Notes under the pieces: generated by a model
Databases searched by the model: none
The model's input: the letters and a program-made list of their open reading frames with translations, nothing else
What the model was told of the DNA's origin: nothing
Shown: piece after piece, positions 46,842-56,143 of the stretch
Position numbering within the stretch: position 1 is the first letter of the stretch
Layout of the letters: the number at the start of each line of letters is the position of its first letter
From: Pseudomonas sp. AB6
GTDB lineage: Bacteria > Pseudomonadota > Gammaproteobacteria > Pseudomonadales > Pseudomonadaceae
Assembly: GCF_034314105.1 (NCBI RefSeq)
Contig: NZ_JAVIWJ010000001.1
Span: forward strand, 3,584,501-3,648,500
DNA: 64,000 nt
Direction of reading: 5' to 3'
Position numbers and translations under genes: made by a program

Positions 46842-47816
46842 ATGGCCCACCCGTTTGCAACACTCACGCCTGATCTGGTGCTTGATGCTGTCGAAAGCAT
46901 CGGCTTTCTCAGCGACGCCCGCATCCTTGCGCTCAACAGTTACGAAAACCGTGTGTATCAAGTCGGCATCGAAGACGGCGAGCCGCTGATTGCCAAGTTC
47001 TACCGGCCACAGCGCTGGACCAACGACGCGATTCTCGAAGAACACAGCTTCACCTTCGAATTGGCCGAAGTTGATATCCCAGTGGTTGCGCCCATGATCC
47101 ATAACGGCCAAACCCTGCATGAACACGCGGGCTTTCGCTTCACCCTGTTCCCACGTCGCGGCGGGCGGGCGCCAGAGCCGGGCAACCTGGATCAACTGTA
47201 TCGCCTCGGGCAACTGCTAGGCCGCATACACGCAGTGGGCGCCACCAAGCCGTTCGAGCACCGCGAAGCGCTCGGCGTTAAAAACTTCGGTCACGACTCG
47301 CTGGCGTTTCTGCTGGAAAACAACTGCATTCCGCGCAGTTTGCTGCCCGCTTACGAGTCAGTCGCTCGCGATTTGCTCAAGCGCGTCGAAGACGTTTACG
47401 CCGCCACGCCGCATAAAAACATCCGTATGCACGGTGATTGCCACCCCGGCAACATGATGGCCCGCGATGAAATGTTCCACATCGTCGACCTCGATGATTG
47501 CCGCATGGGCCCGGCAGCACAGGACATCTGGATGATGCTCGCGGGTGATCGCCAGGAATGCCTGAGCCAGTTGTCAGAACTGATGGATGGCTACAGCGAG
47601 TTTCACGATTTCAACCCCCGCGAACTGGCGTTGATCGAACCGTTGCGCGCGTTGCGCCTGATGCACTACAGCGCATGGCTCGCCCGGCGTTGGGATGACC
47701 CCGCCTTTCCACACAGCTTCCCTTGGTTCGGTACCGAGCGTTATTGGGGCGATCAGGTGCTGGCATTGCGAGAACAATTGTCGGCGCTCAACGAAGAACC
47801 GCTGAAGCTGTTTTAA
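46842..47816 (+). CDS. srkA: Stress response kinase A (YihE family)
   Basis: 324 residues with a choline-kinase-like protein kinase fold. Landmarks are NSYENRVYQVG at the N lobe, IAKFYRP with the ATP-contacting Lys, the catalytic loop MHGDCHPGNMM and the metal-binding DLDDCRMGP. SrkA protects against programmed death and envelope stress in E. coli. It appears to be a single-gene unit. Confidence 0.92.
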   Translation: MAHPFATLTPDLVLDAVESIGFLSDARILALNSYENRVYQVGIEDGEPLIAKFYRPQRWTNDAILEEHSFTFELAEVDIPVVAPMIHNGQTLHEHAGFRFTLFPRRGGRAPEPGNLDQLYRLGQLLGRIHAVGATKPFEHREALGVKNFGHDSLAFLLENNCIPRSLLPAYESVARDLLKRVEDVYAATPHKNIRMHGDCHPGNMMARDEMFHIVDLDDCRMGPAAQDIWMMLAGDRQECLSQLSELMDGYSEFHDFNPRELALIEPLRALRLMHYSAWLARRWDDPAFPHSFPWFGTERYWGDQVLALREQLSALNEEPLKLF

Positions 47817-47900
47817 GCCGTCAATCCAGCGCCGCGGCCTGCGGGTAACGGCCCTATTCAAAGAAAAACTGCCCGACCATTCGCTGCGTAAGGAACATGC

Positions 47901-48779
47901 ATGCAAGCCGTCAACCCGCGTCGCGGGTACATTCTGGGCCTAACGGCCTACATCACGTGGGGCTTGTTCCCGCTTTATTTCAAAGCCATCGCCACTGTCC
48001 CGTCAGTAGAGATTATTGTCCATAGGGTGCTGTGGTCCGCACTGTGTGGCTCCTTGCTGTTGCTGGTGTGGAAACACCCAGGTTGGTGGCGAGAGCTGCG
48101 TAACAATCCACGTCGCTTGGCCATCCTCACGCTGAGCGGAAGCCTAATCGCCATCAATTGGCTGACCTATGTCTGGGCGGTCAATAACGGACGCATGGTT
48201 GAAGCCAGTCTGGGCTACTACATCAACCCACTGGTCAATGTCTTGCTGGGCATGCTGCTGTTGGGCGAACGCTTACGGCCTTTGCAATGGCTGGCGGTAA
48301 TTCTGGCAACGGTGGGCGTTGCGCAGCAAGTATGGCAAGTGGGCAGTCTGCCGTGGGTATCGCTGGTACTGGCGTTAAGTTTTGCCTTTTACGGGTTGAT
48401 CCGCAAAAAGGCGCCCGTGGCGGCACTGCCGGGACTGGTGGTGGAAACTTGGTTACTGGTGCCATTGGCAATTGGCTGGATGTTGTTTAATCCTGCGGCC
48501 GTCAGCGCTCAACCCAGTTTCTGGACCACCTCTGAGGCTTGGTGGCTGGCAGCTGCCGGGCCAATAACGGTCATGCCACTGATTTGTTTCAACGCGGCAG
48601 CGCGGCACTTGCCCTACACCACTCTGGGCTTTCTACAATACGTAGCGCCTACACTGGTGTTGGCGTTGGCCGTGCGGGTTTATGGCGAGCACCTTTCAAG
48701 TACCACATTGCTAGCCTTTGCCTTCATATGGGCGGGACTGGCGGTTTACAGCGTCGATATCTGGCTGCGATCTCGCTGA
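47901..48779 (+). CDS. rarD: RarD-type EamA permease
   Basis: 292 residues with ten hydrophobic helices in two EamA repeats. The RarD signature GLTAYITWGLFPLYFKAI is at residues 11-28, and FLQYVAPTLVLALAV closes the second repeat. An inner-membrane drug/metabolite exporter whose physiological substrate is unknown; chloramphenicol sensitivity was linked to rarD in P. aeruginosa. AAGGA lies six bases before the ATG. Confidence 0.9.
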   Translation: MQAVNPRRGYILGLTAYITWGLFPLYFKAIATVPSVEIIVHRVLWSALCGSLLLLVWKHPGWWRELRNNPRRLAILTLSGSLIAINWLTYVWAVNNGRMVEASLGYYINPLVNVLLGMLLLGERLRPLQWLAVILATVGVAQQVWQVGSLPWVSLVLALSFAFYGLIRKKAPVAALPGLVVETWLLVPLAIGWMLFNPAAVSAQPSFWTTSEAWWLAAAGPITVMPLICFNAAARHLPYTTLGFLQYVAPTLVLALAVRVYGEHLSSTTLLAFAFIWAGLAVYSVDIWLRSR

Positions 48780-48856
48780 AGCGCTCTTTAATTACTGGTC
48801 AATAAATGAACATCGCGCTGTAAGCCACAAGGCGCGTGGCTTCCGGCGGTCTCTCC

Positions 48857-48897
48857 AGGTTATCCACGGGCAGATGCAGGTAAAAAGTGGATAACCT
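48857..48897. repeat. Inverted repeat containing two near-consensus DnaA boxes
   Basis: AGGTTATCCAC (48857-48867) and GTGGATAACCT (48887-48897), an 11-bp inverted repeat around 19 bases. Each arm has eight of nine bases of the DnaA box TTATCCACA, facing each other. There is no T run, so a terminator role is weak. The site lies between the convergent rarD and gcvR genes. Confidence 0.55.
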
Positions 48898-48944
48898 TTG
48901 TTGGTAATTAACAAGCGGCGCGATTTGTCTGAAAGTCCGCGGCT

Positions 48945-49463
48945 TTATTCTTCGACTTTCAACACCAGCTCTACCATCAAATCGTCTGCCAAAGTTTCCA
49001 GGCGTTTTTGCAGCACGTCTAATGACAGCGTCAGCGGCACGCCCAGGATCGCGTCGGCGTGGAACAGCAACTCGCTGCTCATGGGTGCAGGGCTCACGCT
49101 GGTGACCAATCGCTCAAGATTAACGCCCTGCTCCGCCAGCACCCGAGTAATGTCACGGACGATGCCAGGTCGATCATTGCCCACCAACTCCATCGCAATG
49201 GGTTTCCAACTGCACGACTGTTCAATCTCACTCTGGGCGACCAGTACCCGAATGCCGTGAGCCGATAAGGCTTGCAAGGCATCCAACATTGCCTCTTGGG
49301 ATTGGGCAGGCACGCCGACCCTTACTACCCCGGCAAATTGCCCGGCCAAGCGTGACATCCGGCTTTCCAACCAATTACCGCCATGTTCAGCGATGCATTC
49401 AGCAATGCGTTCAACCTGTCCCGGTTGATCGGGGGCAAATACAGTGATGACGAGATGATCCAC
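48945..49463 (-). CDS. gcvR: Glycine cleavage system regulator (two ACT domains)
   Basis: 172 residues from a GTG at 49463 with AGAGG upstream; the open frame runs on to 49529 but without family resemblance. Two ACT domains: VDHLVITVFAPDQPGQVERI (residues 1-75) and KPIAMELVGNDRPGIVRDIT (about 90-165). This is the GcvR pattern, which restrains GcvA and so the glycine cleavage genes. In Pseudomonas the target may differ. Confidence 0.82.
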   Translation of the reverse strand: MDHLVITVFAPDQPGQVERIAECIAEHGGNWLESRMSRLAGQFAGVVRVGVPAQSQEAMLDALQALSAHGIRVLVAQSEIEQSCSWKPIAMELVGNDRPGIVRDITRVLAEQGVNLERLVTSVSPAPMSSELLFHADAILGVPLTLSLDVLQKRLETLADDLMVELVLKVEE

Positions 49464-49773
49464 GGTCAATCCTCTTATTCTGGAAGCGCCAACTCGGTGA
49501 AGACGCAATGCCACTGGGTGGTCGATCAAGTATAGGCATGGGCCGTAATCTATGAGGCCAAACTAATCGTGTACTATTTTAATAATTATCTGGAACAATC
49601 CTTGCCGTTTTTGAGAACATCCTTTTCTTAAATGGCTCGTACTTGTTGTGAGCCACTTAATGACGTTATTACCCAGATTTTCACAACTCAATGCTTCATG
49701 TAGTATGCCGCAGCACGCACTACATAACGTTTGATCGATGAAAAGCTAACCGCTGAACAGAGTGAGGCAAGCA
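49464..49773. promoter_or_regulatory. Shared upstream region of gcvR and glcB
   Basis: 310 bases with no gene. It is more AT-rich than its surroundings near 49555-49690. A TGTAGT-N14-ACTACA inverted repeat (49699-49724) lies about 50 bases before glcB and could be a regulator site, for example for GlcC, but this is not tested. Confidence 0.4.
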
Positions 49774-51951
49774 ATGACTGAACACCTTCAAGTCGGTGGC
49801 CTTCAGGTCGCCAAAGTCCTGTTGGACTTCGTTAATAACGAAGCCATTCCAGGAACCGGCCTTGATGCCGCCACGTTCTGGACCAGTACCGAAAAGCTCA
49901 TCAATGAGCTTGCGCCGAAGAACAAAGCTCTACTCGTCAAACGCGATGATTTTCAGGCGCGTATAGATGCCTGGCATCAGTCTCAAGCAGGCGCTGCCCA
50001 CGACGCGACGGCCTATAAAGCCTTCCTGCAAGAAATAGGCTATTTGTTGCCAGAAGCAGCGAATTTCCAGATCACTACACAAAACGTCGACGATGAAGTT
50101 GCCCGTATGGCGGGTCCACAGTTAGTGGTCCCGGTTATGAATGCGCGCTTCGCACTCAACGCATCCAATGCACGTTGGGGTTCGCTTTACGACGCTTTGT
50201 ACGGCACCGACGCTATCAGCGAAGCCGGGGGCGCGGAAAAAACCAAAGGCTACAACAAGGTTCGCGGCGATAAGGTCATCGCCTTCGCCCGCGCCTTCCT
50301 CGACGAAGCCGCGCCATTGGCTGCCGGCTCCCACGTCGACTCCACCGGCTATAAGCTGATTGACAGCAAGCTGGTCGTTTCGCTTAAGGGCGGTAGCAAC
50401 TCGGGCCTGGCCGACGATGCACAACTGATTGGCTTCCGCGGCGAAGGCTCGGCGCCTAGCGCCATCGGGCTTAAACACAACGGTCTGCATTTCGAGATCC
50501 AGATCGACGCTAACAGCCCCGTTGGCAAGACCGATGCGGCGGGTGTCAAAGACGTGCTGATGGAGGCTGCACTGACCACCATCATGGACTGCGAAGATTC
50601 AATTGCCGCCGTCGATGCCGACGACAAAGTCGTGGTGTACCGCAACTGGCTCGGCCTGATGAAAGGCGACTTGGCCGAACAAGTGTCCAAAGGCGGCGAA
50701 ACTTTCACCCGCACCATGAACGCCGACCGCACCTACACCGCACCCAACGGTGGCGAGGTCAGCTTGCATGGCCGCTCGCTGTTGTTCATCCGCAACGTCG
50801 GTCACCTGATGACCATCGATGCGATTCTCGACAAAGACGGTAACGAAGTCCCGGAAGGTATTCTCGACGGCTTGCTCACCAGCCTGGCCGCCATCCACAG
50901 CCTCAACGGCGAAAGCTCCCGCACGAACAGCCGCACCGGTTCGGTCTATATCGTCAAACCGAAAATGCACGGTCCGGAAGAAGCAGCGTTCACCAACGAG
51001 CTGTTTGGCCGTGTCGAAGATGTGCTCAAGCTGCCACGCAACACGCTAAAAGTCGGGATCATGGACGAAGAGCGCCGCACTACGGTCAACCTCAAGGCCT
51101 GTATTCAGGCGGCGAGCGAGCGCGTGGTGTTTATCAATACCGGTTTTCTTGATCGCACGGGCGATGAAATCCATACGTCCATGGAAGCAGGTCCGGTGGT
51201 GCGTAAAGCACAGATGAAAGCCGAGAAATGGATCAGCGCATACGAAAACTCGAACGTCGATATCGGCTTGAGCTGCGGCCTGCAAGGTCGTGCACAAATC
51301 GGTAAAGGCATGTGGGCCATGCCTGACCTGATGGCCGCAATGCTTGAGCAGAAAATCGCTCACCCATTGGCGGGCGCGAACACCGCGTGGGTGCCTTCGC
51401 CAACGGCTGCTGTGTTGCACGCGCTGCATTACCACAAAGTTGATGTGTTCGCCCGCCAGGCAGAGTTGGCCAAACGCGCTCTTGCGTCAGTTGACGACAT
51501 TCTGTCCATTCCACTGGCACCGAACACCAACTGGACGCCCGAAGAAATAAAGAACGAATTAGACAACAATGCTCAGGGCATCCTTGGCTATGTAGTGCGC
51601 TGGATTGATCAGGGTATTGGTTGCTCGAAAGTGCCGGATATCAACGATATTGGCCTGATGGAAGACCGCGCCACACTGCGAATTTCCAGCCAGCACATCG
51701 CCAACTGGCTACGCCATGACGTGGTTAACGAGCATCAGGTACTCGAAAGCCTCAAGCGCATGGCGCCTGTAGTCGACCGGCAGAATATCAATGACCCGCT
51801 GTACCGGCCCTTGGCGCCGGATTTCGACAGTAACATCGCGTTCCAGGCAGCACTTGAACTGGTAATCGAAGGGACTAAACAACCCAACGGCTATACCGAG
51901 CCCGTGCTGCACCGTCGACGTCGTGAGTTCAAGGCAAAAAACGGGCTGTAA
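49774..51951 (+). CDS. glcB: Malate synthase G
   Basis: 725 residues, the normal size of malate synthase G, from the ATG at 49774 with GAGG seven bases upstream (a GTG at 49762 is in frame). Landmarks: [68 protein letters not shown] and [11 protein letters not shown]. It condenses glyoxylate and acetyl-CoA to malate. It is monocistronic here, apart from any glc operon. Confidence 0.96.
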   Translation: MTEHLQVGGLQVAKVLLDFVNNEAIPGTGLDAATFWTSTEKLINELAPKNKALLVKRDDFQARIDAWHQSQAGAAHDATAYKAFLQEIGYLLPEAANFQITTQNVDDEVARMAGPQLVVPVMNARFALNASNARWGSLYDALYGTDAISEAGGAEKTKGYNKVRGDKVIAFARAFLDEAAPLAAGSHVDSTGYKLIDSKLVVSLKGGSNSGLADDAQLIGFRGEGSAPSAIGLKHNGLHFEIQIDANSPVGKTDAAGVKDVLMEAALTTIMDCEDSIAAVDADDKVVVYRNWLGLMKGDLAEQVSKGGETFTRTMNADRTYTAPNGGEVSLHGRSLLFIRNVGHLMTIDAILDKDGNEVPEGILDGLLTSLAAIHSLNGESSRTNSRTGSVYIVKPKMHGPEEAAFTNELFGRVEDVLKLPRNTLKVGIMDEERRTTVNLKACIQAASERVVFINTGFLDRTGDEIHTSMEAGPVVRKAQMKAEKWISAYENSNVDIGLSCGLQGRAQIGKGMWAMPDLMAAMLEQKIAHPLAGANTAWVPSPTAAVLHALHYHKVDVFARQAELAKRALASVDDILSIPLAPNTNWTPEEIKNELDNNAQGILGYVVRWIDQGIGCSKVPDINDIGLMEDRATLRISSQHIANWLRHDVVNEHQVLESLKRMAPVVDRQNINDPLYRPLAPDFDSNIAFQAALELVIEGTKQPNGYTEPVLHRRRREFKAKNGL

Positions 51952-51994
51952 TTAAAGGTTCCTTGCGGTCTATCGCGATCGCGAGGAGCTGCAT

Positions 51995-52016
51995 TCGCGA
52001 ATAAATTCGCTCCCAC
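51995..52016 (+). repeat. REP half left of the IS element
   Basis: TCGCGAATAAATTCGCTCCCAC, the reverse complement pattern of the REP at 53486. The two are inverted and separated by the IS, so the IS lies in the middle of a former REPIN. Confidence 0.75.
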
Positions 52017-52063
52017 TGAGATTTCTGAACTGCGCCCCAAATGTTGGACAGTGATTGAATAAG

Positions 52064-52840
52064 CTACGCGGCCTGAGTTCTGTATGCCACTGGACTCAAG
52101 CCGTTGAGCTTCATTTTGATACGTTCGTGGTTGTAGTAATGGATGTATTCATCCAGTCCAGCCTCTAACTGAGCAACGCTGTCGAAGCGCTCCCGGTAGA
52201 AAAACTCTGATTTCAGTGTGCCGAAAAAGCTCTCCATCGTGGCATTGTCATGGCAGTTACCCTTGCGCGACATACTCTGTTCCAAGCTCATTTCTTCCAG
52301 ACGATTTCGGTAGATGTGGTAGCGGTACTGCCAGCCCTGATCCGAGTGCACCATCGGTTTGGCGCCCTCTGGCAAGCGCTTCAACGCCTTTTCCAGCATG
52401 TTGCCCACCAAGGCGTAGCGAGGGCTGGTGTCTGTCTGGTACGCCACGATCTCTCCGTTGTACAAGTCCAGTATCGGCGACAGGTAGAGCTTTTCACCGG
52501 CTACCTTGAACTCGGTAACGTCGGTCACCCATTTCTCATTCGGCTGGTCGGCCTCGAATTGCCGAGCCAACGTGTTAGGTGCTACCTGCCCCTCAGGGCC
52601 TTTGTACGATTTATACTTCTTGGCTCGCACCGTGCACTTGAGGTTTAGTTCGGCCATCAGCCTGCGTACCGTTTTGCTGTTCACTATCCACCCGCCCTTG
52701 AGCAGCGTGGCGGTCATCCGGCGATAGCCATAGCGGCCCTTATGCTGGTCCTGGATAGTCTGAATAGAGGCTTTCAGCGGAGCAAATTTATCCCCGGCAG
52801 CCAGTACCTTGACCTGATAGTAGTAAGTACTGCGTGCCAA
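52064..52840 (-). CDS. IS150-type transposase OrfB (DDE integrase domain)
   Basis: The frame encodes an rve integrase domain with the DDE residues in WVTDVTEFKV, HSDQGWQYR and NATMESFFGTLKSE. From ATG 52840 it gives 258 residues. The same frame is open further upstream as EKAWVVTELRSDFPIDALLKLVGLA, overlapping the orfA end, so the active product is an OrfAB fusion made by -1 slippage at the A5G run (minus strand of 52903-52908). Confidence 0.92.
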   Translation of the reverse strand: MARSTYYYQVKVLAAGDKFAPLKASIQTIQDQHKGRYGYRRMTATLLKGGWIVNSKTVRRLMAELNLKCTVRAKKYKSYKGPEGQVAPNTLARQFEADQPNEKWVTDVTEFKVAGEKLYLSPILDLYNGEIVAYQTDTSPRYALVGNMLEKALKRLPEGAKPMVHSDQGWQYRYHIYRNRLEEMSLEQSMSRKGNCHDNATMESFFGTLKSEFFYRERFDSVAQLEAGLDEYIHYYNHERIKMKLNGLSPVAYRTQAA

Positions 52841-52893
52841 GCCGACCAGCTTGAGCAGGGCGTCGATTGGAAAATCGCTCCTCAGCTCAGTGA

Positions 52894-53430
52894 CTACCCA
52901 GGCTTTTTCTTCGCTTCTTTGTCCCGCCTCATCGCCTCCTCGCCTAACACCTTTAACTTTTTTAGGTAGGCGTTCTCCATGCGCAGGTACTGAAGTTCGT
53001 CGAGCAACTCTTTGTGGGCGCGCTCTTCGTCGGTGAGCACTGCCGGTTTGCGGGGCTTGGCGGGGGGCTTTGGCATAACGTTACGTGGGCCTTTTTTCCC
53101 TGACGTCAGGGCTTCGATGCCGCCACTGTAATATTGCTGCTGCCATCTGCCTATCTGCGTTGAATTGCCCAGATTGAAAATCGCAGCCGTTTGCCGAAAT
53201 GACAACTTCTCACGCTCCATGTGCTGGACAACGGACAGTTTGAACTCGGGACCATGTTCCTTCATACGCCCCTGCAGGCTGGCTTCCCCGTGCAGCTCGT
53301 AGGCCGCCACCCAACGACGGAGCAACGTAGGGTCCATCTGAAATTGAGCGGCTATGTGACGAAAACCTTGACCGCGCTCAAGGAAAGCATTGATGGCGGA
53401 CCGCTTGAACTGCGTTGAATATTTACCCAT
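52894..53430 (-). CDS. IS150-type transposase OrfA (helix-turn-helix)
   Basis: 178 residues from ATG 53430 (an upstream in-frame start at 53466 reaches into the inverted repeat). Two helix-turn-helix units (GFRHIAAQFQMDPTLLRRWV and SFRQTAAIFNLGNSTQIGRW) and a C-terminal leucine-zipper-like helix (ELLDELQYLRMENAYLKKLK) bind the IS ends and mediate multimer formation. It ends KEAKKKPG just past the slippage site used to make OrfAB. Confidence 0.92.
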   Translation of the reverse strand: MGKYSTQFKRSAINAFLERGQGFRHIAAQFQMDPTLLRRWVAAYELHGEASLQGRMKEHGPEFKLSVVQHMEREKLSFRQTAAIFNLGNSTQIGRWQQQYYSGGIEALTSGKKGPRNVMPKPPAKPRKPAVLTDEERAHKELLDELQYLRMENAYLKKLKVLGEEAMRRDKEAKKKPG

Positions 53431-53485
53431 GAAAAACACCCCGGTAGTTGGATGGGTGTCCAACATTTGGGGCGCAGTTCATTCT

Positions 53486-53507
53486 GTGGGAGCGAATTCA
53501 TTCGCGA
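53486..53507 (-). repeat. REP half right of the IS element
   Basis: GTGGGAGCGAATTCATTCGCGA, inverted relative to 51995-52016. It is the other arm of the REPIN split by the IS. Confidence 0.75.
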
Positions 53508-53513
53508 CGCCTT

Positions 53514-53960
53514 TTAAGCGATTCTCAACTCCTTGCGGATCAACTCCAGTAACCGCTGGTTATCAATCGGCTTCAGCAAAAAATCCACAACGCTCAAATG
53601 CATTGCCTCAATGGCATCTTTAACGTCGGCTTCGCCAGACACTATGATGATTGGCAACCCCGCCCTTGGCGATTCCCTAACCTGACGGATCAGGTCCAGA
53701 CCACTGCAAGGCGCCATACGCAAGTCAGTGATCAACAGCCCAATGGACCTGCGGTGTTCAAGCAAACTAAGTGCCGACGTACAATCGCTAGCGGTAAGGC
53801 AACTAATGCCATTCAAATTAAGAAATTCGGCAAGCAGCCCCCGTTCGTCTTTGTTGTCATCGACGATAAGCACTCGTTGTTGCTCGAGCGGATCGGACGT
53901 TTGCATCGCCTCGTTGATCGCTTCGCGCTCTTCTTCACTCAACAGGTCGAGCTCAGTCAT
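53514..53960 (-). CDS. Single-domain response regulator
   Basis: 148 residues from ATG 53960 (a GTG at 53984 is an alternative). After a 28-residue acidic leader comes one receiver domain with Asp34/Asp35 (LIVDDNKDE), phospho-acceptor Asp79 (LLITDLRM), a Ser in IIIVSGEAD and Lys130 (FLLKPID). There is no output domain, so it must act on another protein. No histidine kinase is adjacent. It is divergent from the cNMP/CBS gene across about 250 bases. Confidence 0.85.
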   Translation of the reverse strand: MTELDLLSEEEREAINEAMQTSDPLEQQRVLIVDDNKDERGLLAEFLNLNGISCLTASDCTSALSLLEHRRSIGLLITDLRMAPCSGLDLIRQVRESPRAGLPIIIVSGEADVKDAIEAMHLSVVDFLLKPIDNQRLLELIRKELRIA

Positions 53961-54208
53961 ACAGGTCTCATTGATTCCTCGCACTTATAGGACAGCGAAT
54001 CAAAGATGATGCGCTGTACGCTTCGCCCGCTTTGTACCTGATCTTCACTCAAAACTCACGCAAAAATCCAAGCACACGAGTCAGGTATTCATACTCTAGC
54101 CCATTACTCGACCCTAGACTTACGTCCAATGGGCACTTGCCCGCTAGCGGTCGACCATGAGTGTCGAAAACCGACTCTAAAAATTGTTCTACATAAGCGG
54201 TCATGGTC

Positions 54209-56143
54209 ATGAGCAAGGCAGATGCTTTCACCCAGGCAGGAAAGACAGCGGTGCTGCAAAACATACACGGCACCATTCAATTCCTGCAAAAGTTTCCACC
54301 GTTCAACCAGATGGAAAACGCCCATCTCGCGTACTTGGTCGAACAGTGCCAACTGCGTTTTTACGCGGCTGATGAAAGCATTATCAAACCCGCAGACGGC
54401 CCGGTAGAGCATTTTTACATTGTTAAAACCGGCCGGGTCGTAGGCGAGCGTACGCACCCTGCGAAAAGCGGAACCGAGACCACATTCGAGATTTCCACCG
54501 GGGAGTGCTTCCCGCTGGCTGCGTTGCTAGGCGAACGCGCCACCCGCACCGAGCATCTGGCGGCTGAAGACACCTTTTGCCTACAACTGAATAAATTAGC
54601 GTTCATCAAATTGTTCGCACTTTCCAGCGTGTTTCGTGACTTCGCTTTACGTGGCGTCAGCAGCCTGCTCGATCAGGTCAACCAACAAGTTCAGCAACGC
54701 GCCGCAGAAGCACTTGGCACTCAATATTCGCTGAACACTCGACTCGGCGAACTGGCCATGCGTCACCCCGTGACGTGCAGTCCGGGCACCCCGCTACGCG
54801 AAGCGGTCAAGCTGATGCACGAGCAACAAGTCGGCAGCATAGTGATCGTCGATGAACGCAAGGCGCCGCTGGGTATATTCACTCTGCGCGACCTTCGCCA
54901 AGTAGTGGCCGACGGCACCGGCGACTTCGGTTTGCCCATTGAAAAAAACATGATTCAGAAACCGTTTTTTCTGAGCCCCGATGCCAGCGCATTCGACGCC
55001 GCTATCGCGATGACCGAGCGGCATATCGCACATGTCTGTCTGGTCAAGGAACAGCGCCTGTGCGGCGTGGTATCCGAGCGCGATTTGTTTTCTTTGCAAC
55101 GTGTGGACCTGGTGCATTTAGCGCGGACTATTCGTAACGCACCGAAAATTGAAAGCCTGGCCAATTTGCGGGGCGAAATTGTTCAACTGGTCGACCGTAT
55201 GCTGGCCCACGGCGCTTCGTCGACACAGATCACCCAGATCATCACACTGCTAAACGACCACACAGTGTGCAGAGTTATCGAACTGACGGTGTTGGAAAAA
55301 GGCGACCCTGCAATCCCCTTCAGTTGGTTGTGTTTTGGCAGCGAAGGTCGCCGCGAGCAAACGCTGTTCACGGACCAAGACAACGGCATCCTATTTGAAG
55401 CCAGTGACGCAGCAGAAGCTGCGGCCATACGCGCGAAATTGCTGCCCTTGGCGCAACAGATCAATCAAAGTCTCGCGCAGTGCGGATTTACCCTGTGCAA
55501 AGGCAACATCATGGCCGGCAACCCTGATTTGTGTTTGTCGCGCTTAGAATGGTCACGGCGGTTTGCGGCGTTTATCCGGGAGGCGACACCTGAAAATCTG
55601 CTGGCCTCCAGCATCTATTTTGATCTGCGGGTGGTGTGGGGCGATGAACGCAGCGTTGATCAACTGCGCAGCGCCATTCTTGACCAGGTGGCTGACAACA
55701 GATTATTTCAACGCATGATGGCCGAGAACGCGCTCCGCCAGCGGCCGCCAGTCGGGCGCTTTCGTGAATTTGTGCTCGCTCGTAAAGGCAGTGAAAAAGC
55801 CACACTGGACCTCAAAACCCAAGGTTTGACGCCGTTTGTCGACGGCGCCCGTCTGCTCGCGCTGGCCAATGGCATCGAAGCCAACAACACCCTCGAACGC
55901 CTGCGCCAGTTAGTCGACAAAGAAGTCATTGAGCCGCTGGACGGCGCGGCCTATGAAGAGGCGTACCATTTCATTCAGCAAACCCGGATGCAGCAACACC
56001 AACTGCAAAGTCGGCAGAACTTACCCTATTCCAATCGTGTCGACCCGGACATTCTCAACCAGCTGGATCGGCGTATTTTGCGCGAGTCGCTGCGTCAGGC
56101 TCAACGCCTGCAGAACAGTCTGACGCTGCGCTATCAGCTATGA
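54209..56143 (+). CDS. cNMP-binding/CBS/DUF294 nucleotidyltransferase-like signalling protein
   Basis: 644 residues from ATG 54209 (ATG 54203 is in frame). Order: a cyclic-nucleotide-binding domain (about 25-150), two CBS motifs (about 175-300; MRHPVTCSPGTPLREAV and NMIQKPFFLSPDASAFDAA), a DUF294 nucleotidyltransferase-like domain with GSEGRREQTLFTDQDNGIL near residue 377, and a DUF294 C-terminal helical domain. The layout resembles the GlnE/GlnD-type nucleotidyltransferase fold with sensory domains and is usually found next to an exonuclease, as here (4-base overlap). The target of any nucleotidyl transfer is unknown; it often sits beside acetate uptake genes elsewhere. Confidence 0.85.
   Translation: MSKADAFTQAGKTAVLQNIHGTIQFLQKFPPFNQMENAHLAYLVEQCQLRFYAADESIIKPADGPVEHFYIVKTGRVVGERTHPAKSGTETTFEISTGECFPLAALLGERATRTEHLAAEDTFCLQLNKLAFIKLFALSSVFRDFALRGVSSLLDQVNQQVQQRAAEALGTQYSLNTRLGELAMRHPVTCSPGTPLREAVKLMHEQQVGSIVIVDERKAPLGIFTLRDLRQVVADGTGDFGLPIEKNMIQKPFFLSPDASAFDAAIAMTERHIAHVCLVKEQRLCGVVSERDLFSLQRVDLVHLARTIRNAPKIESLANLRGEIVQLVDRMLAHGASSTQITQIITLLNDHTVCRVIELTVLEKGDPAIPFSWLCFGSEGRREQTLFTDQDNGILFEASDAAEAAAIRAKLLPLAQQINQSLAQCGFTLCKGNIMAGNPDLCLSRLEWSRRFAAFIREATPENLLASSIYFDLRVVWGDERSVDQLRSAILDQVADNRLFQRMMAENALRQRPPVGRFREFVLARKGSEKATLDLKTQGLTPFVDGARLLALANGIEANNTLERLRQLVDKEVIEPLDGAAYEEAYHFIQQTRMQQHQLQSRQNLPYSNRVDPDILNQLDRRILRESLRQAQRLQNSLTLRYQL

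Larger units (their letters stand above)
52026..53481 (-). mobile_element. IS3-family insertion sequence, IS150 group (1456 bp)
   Basis: Perfect 25-bp terminal inverted repeats beginning TGAACTGCGCCCCAAATG and ending with the reverse complement. The tips TG...CA and the TGGGGCGCAGTTCA pattern are close to IS150 ends. A 3-bp TTC flanks both sides (52023-52025 and 53482-53484), a fitting target duplication. It encodes orfA and a -1-shifted orfB on the minus strand. Ends and frames look intact, so it is probably still mobile and fairly recent. Confidence 0.92.

Noticed and set aside
46229..46936. 235-codon minus-strand frame over comF and the REP
   Set aside because: Antisense to comF and crosses a REP sequence; composition is Arg/Pro/Ala-rich without motifs.
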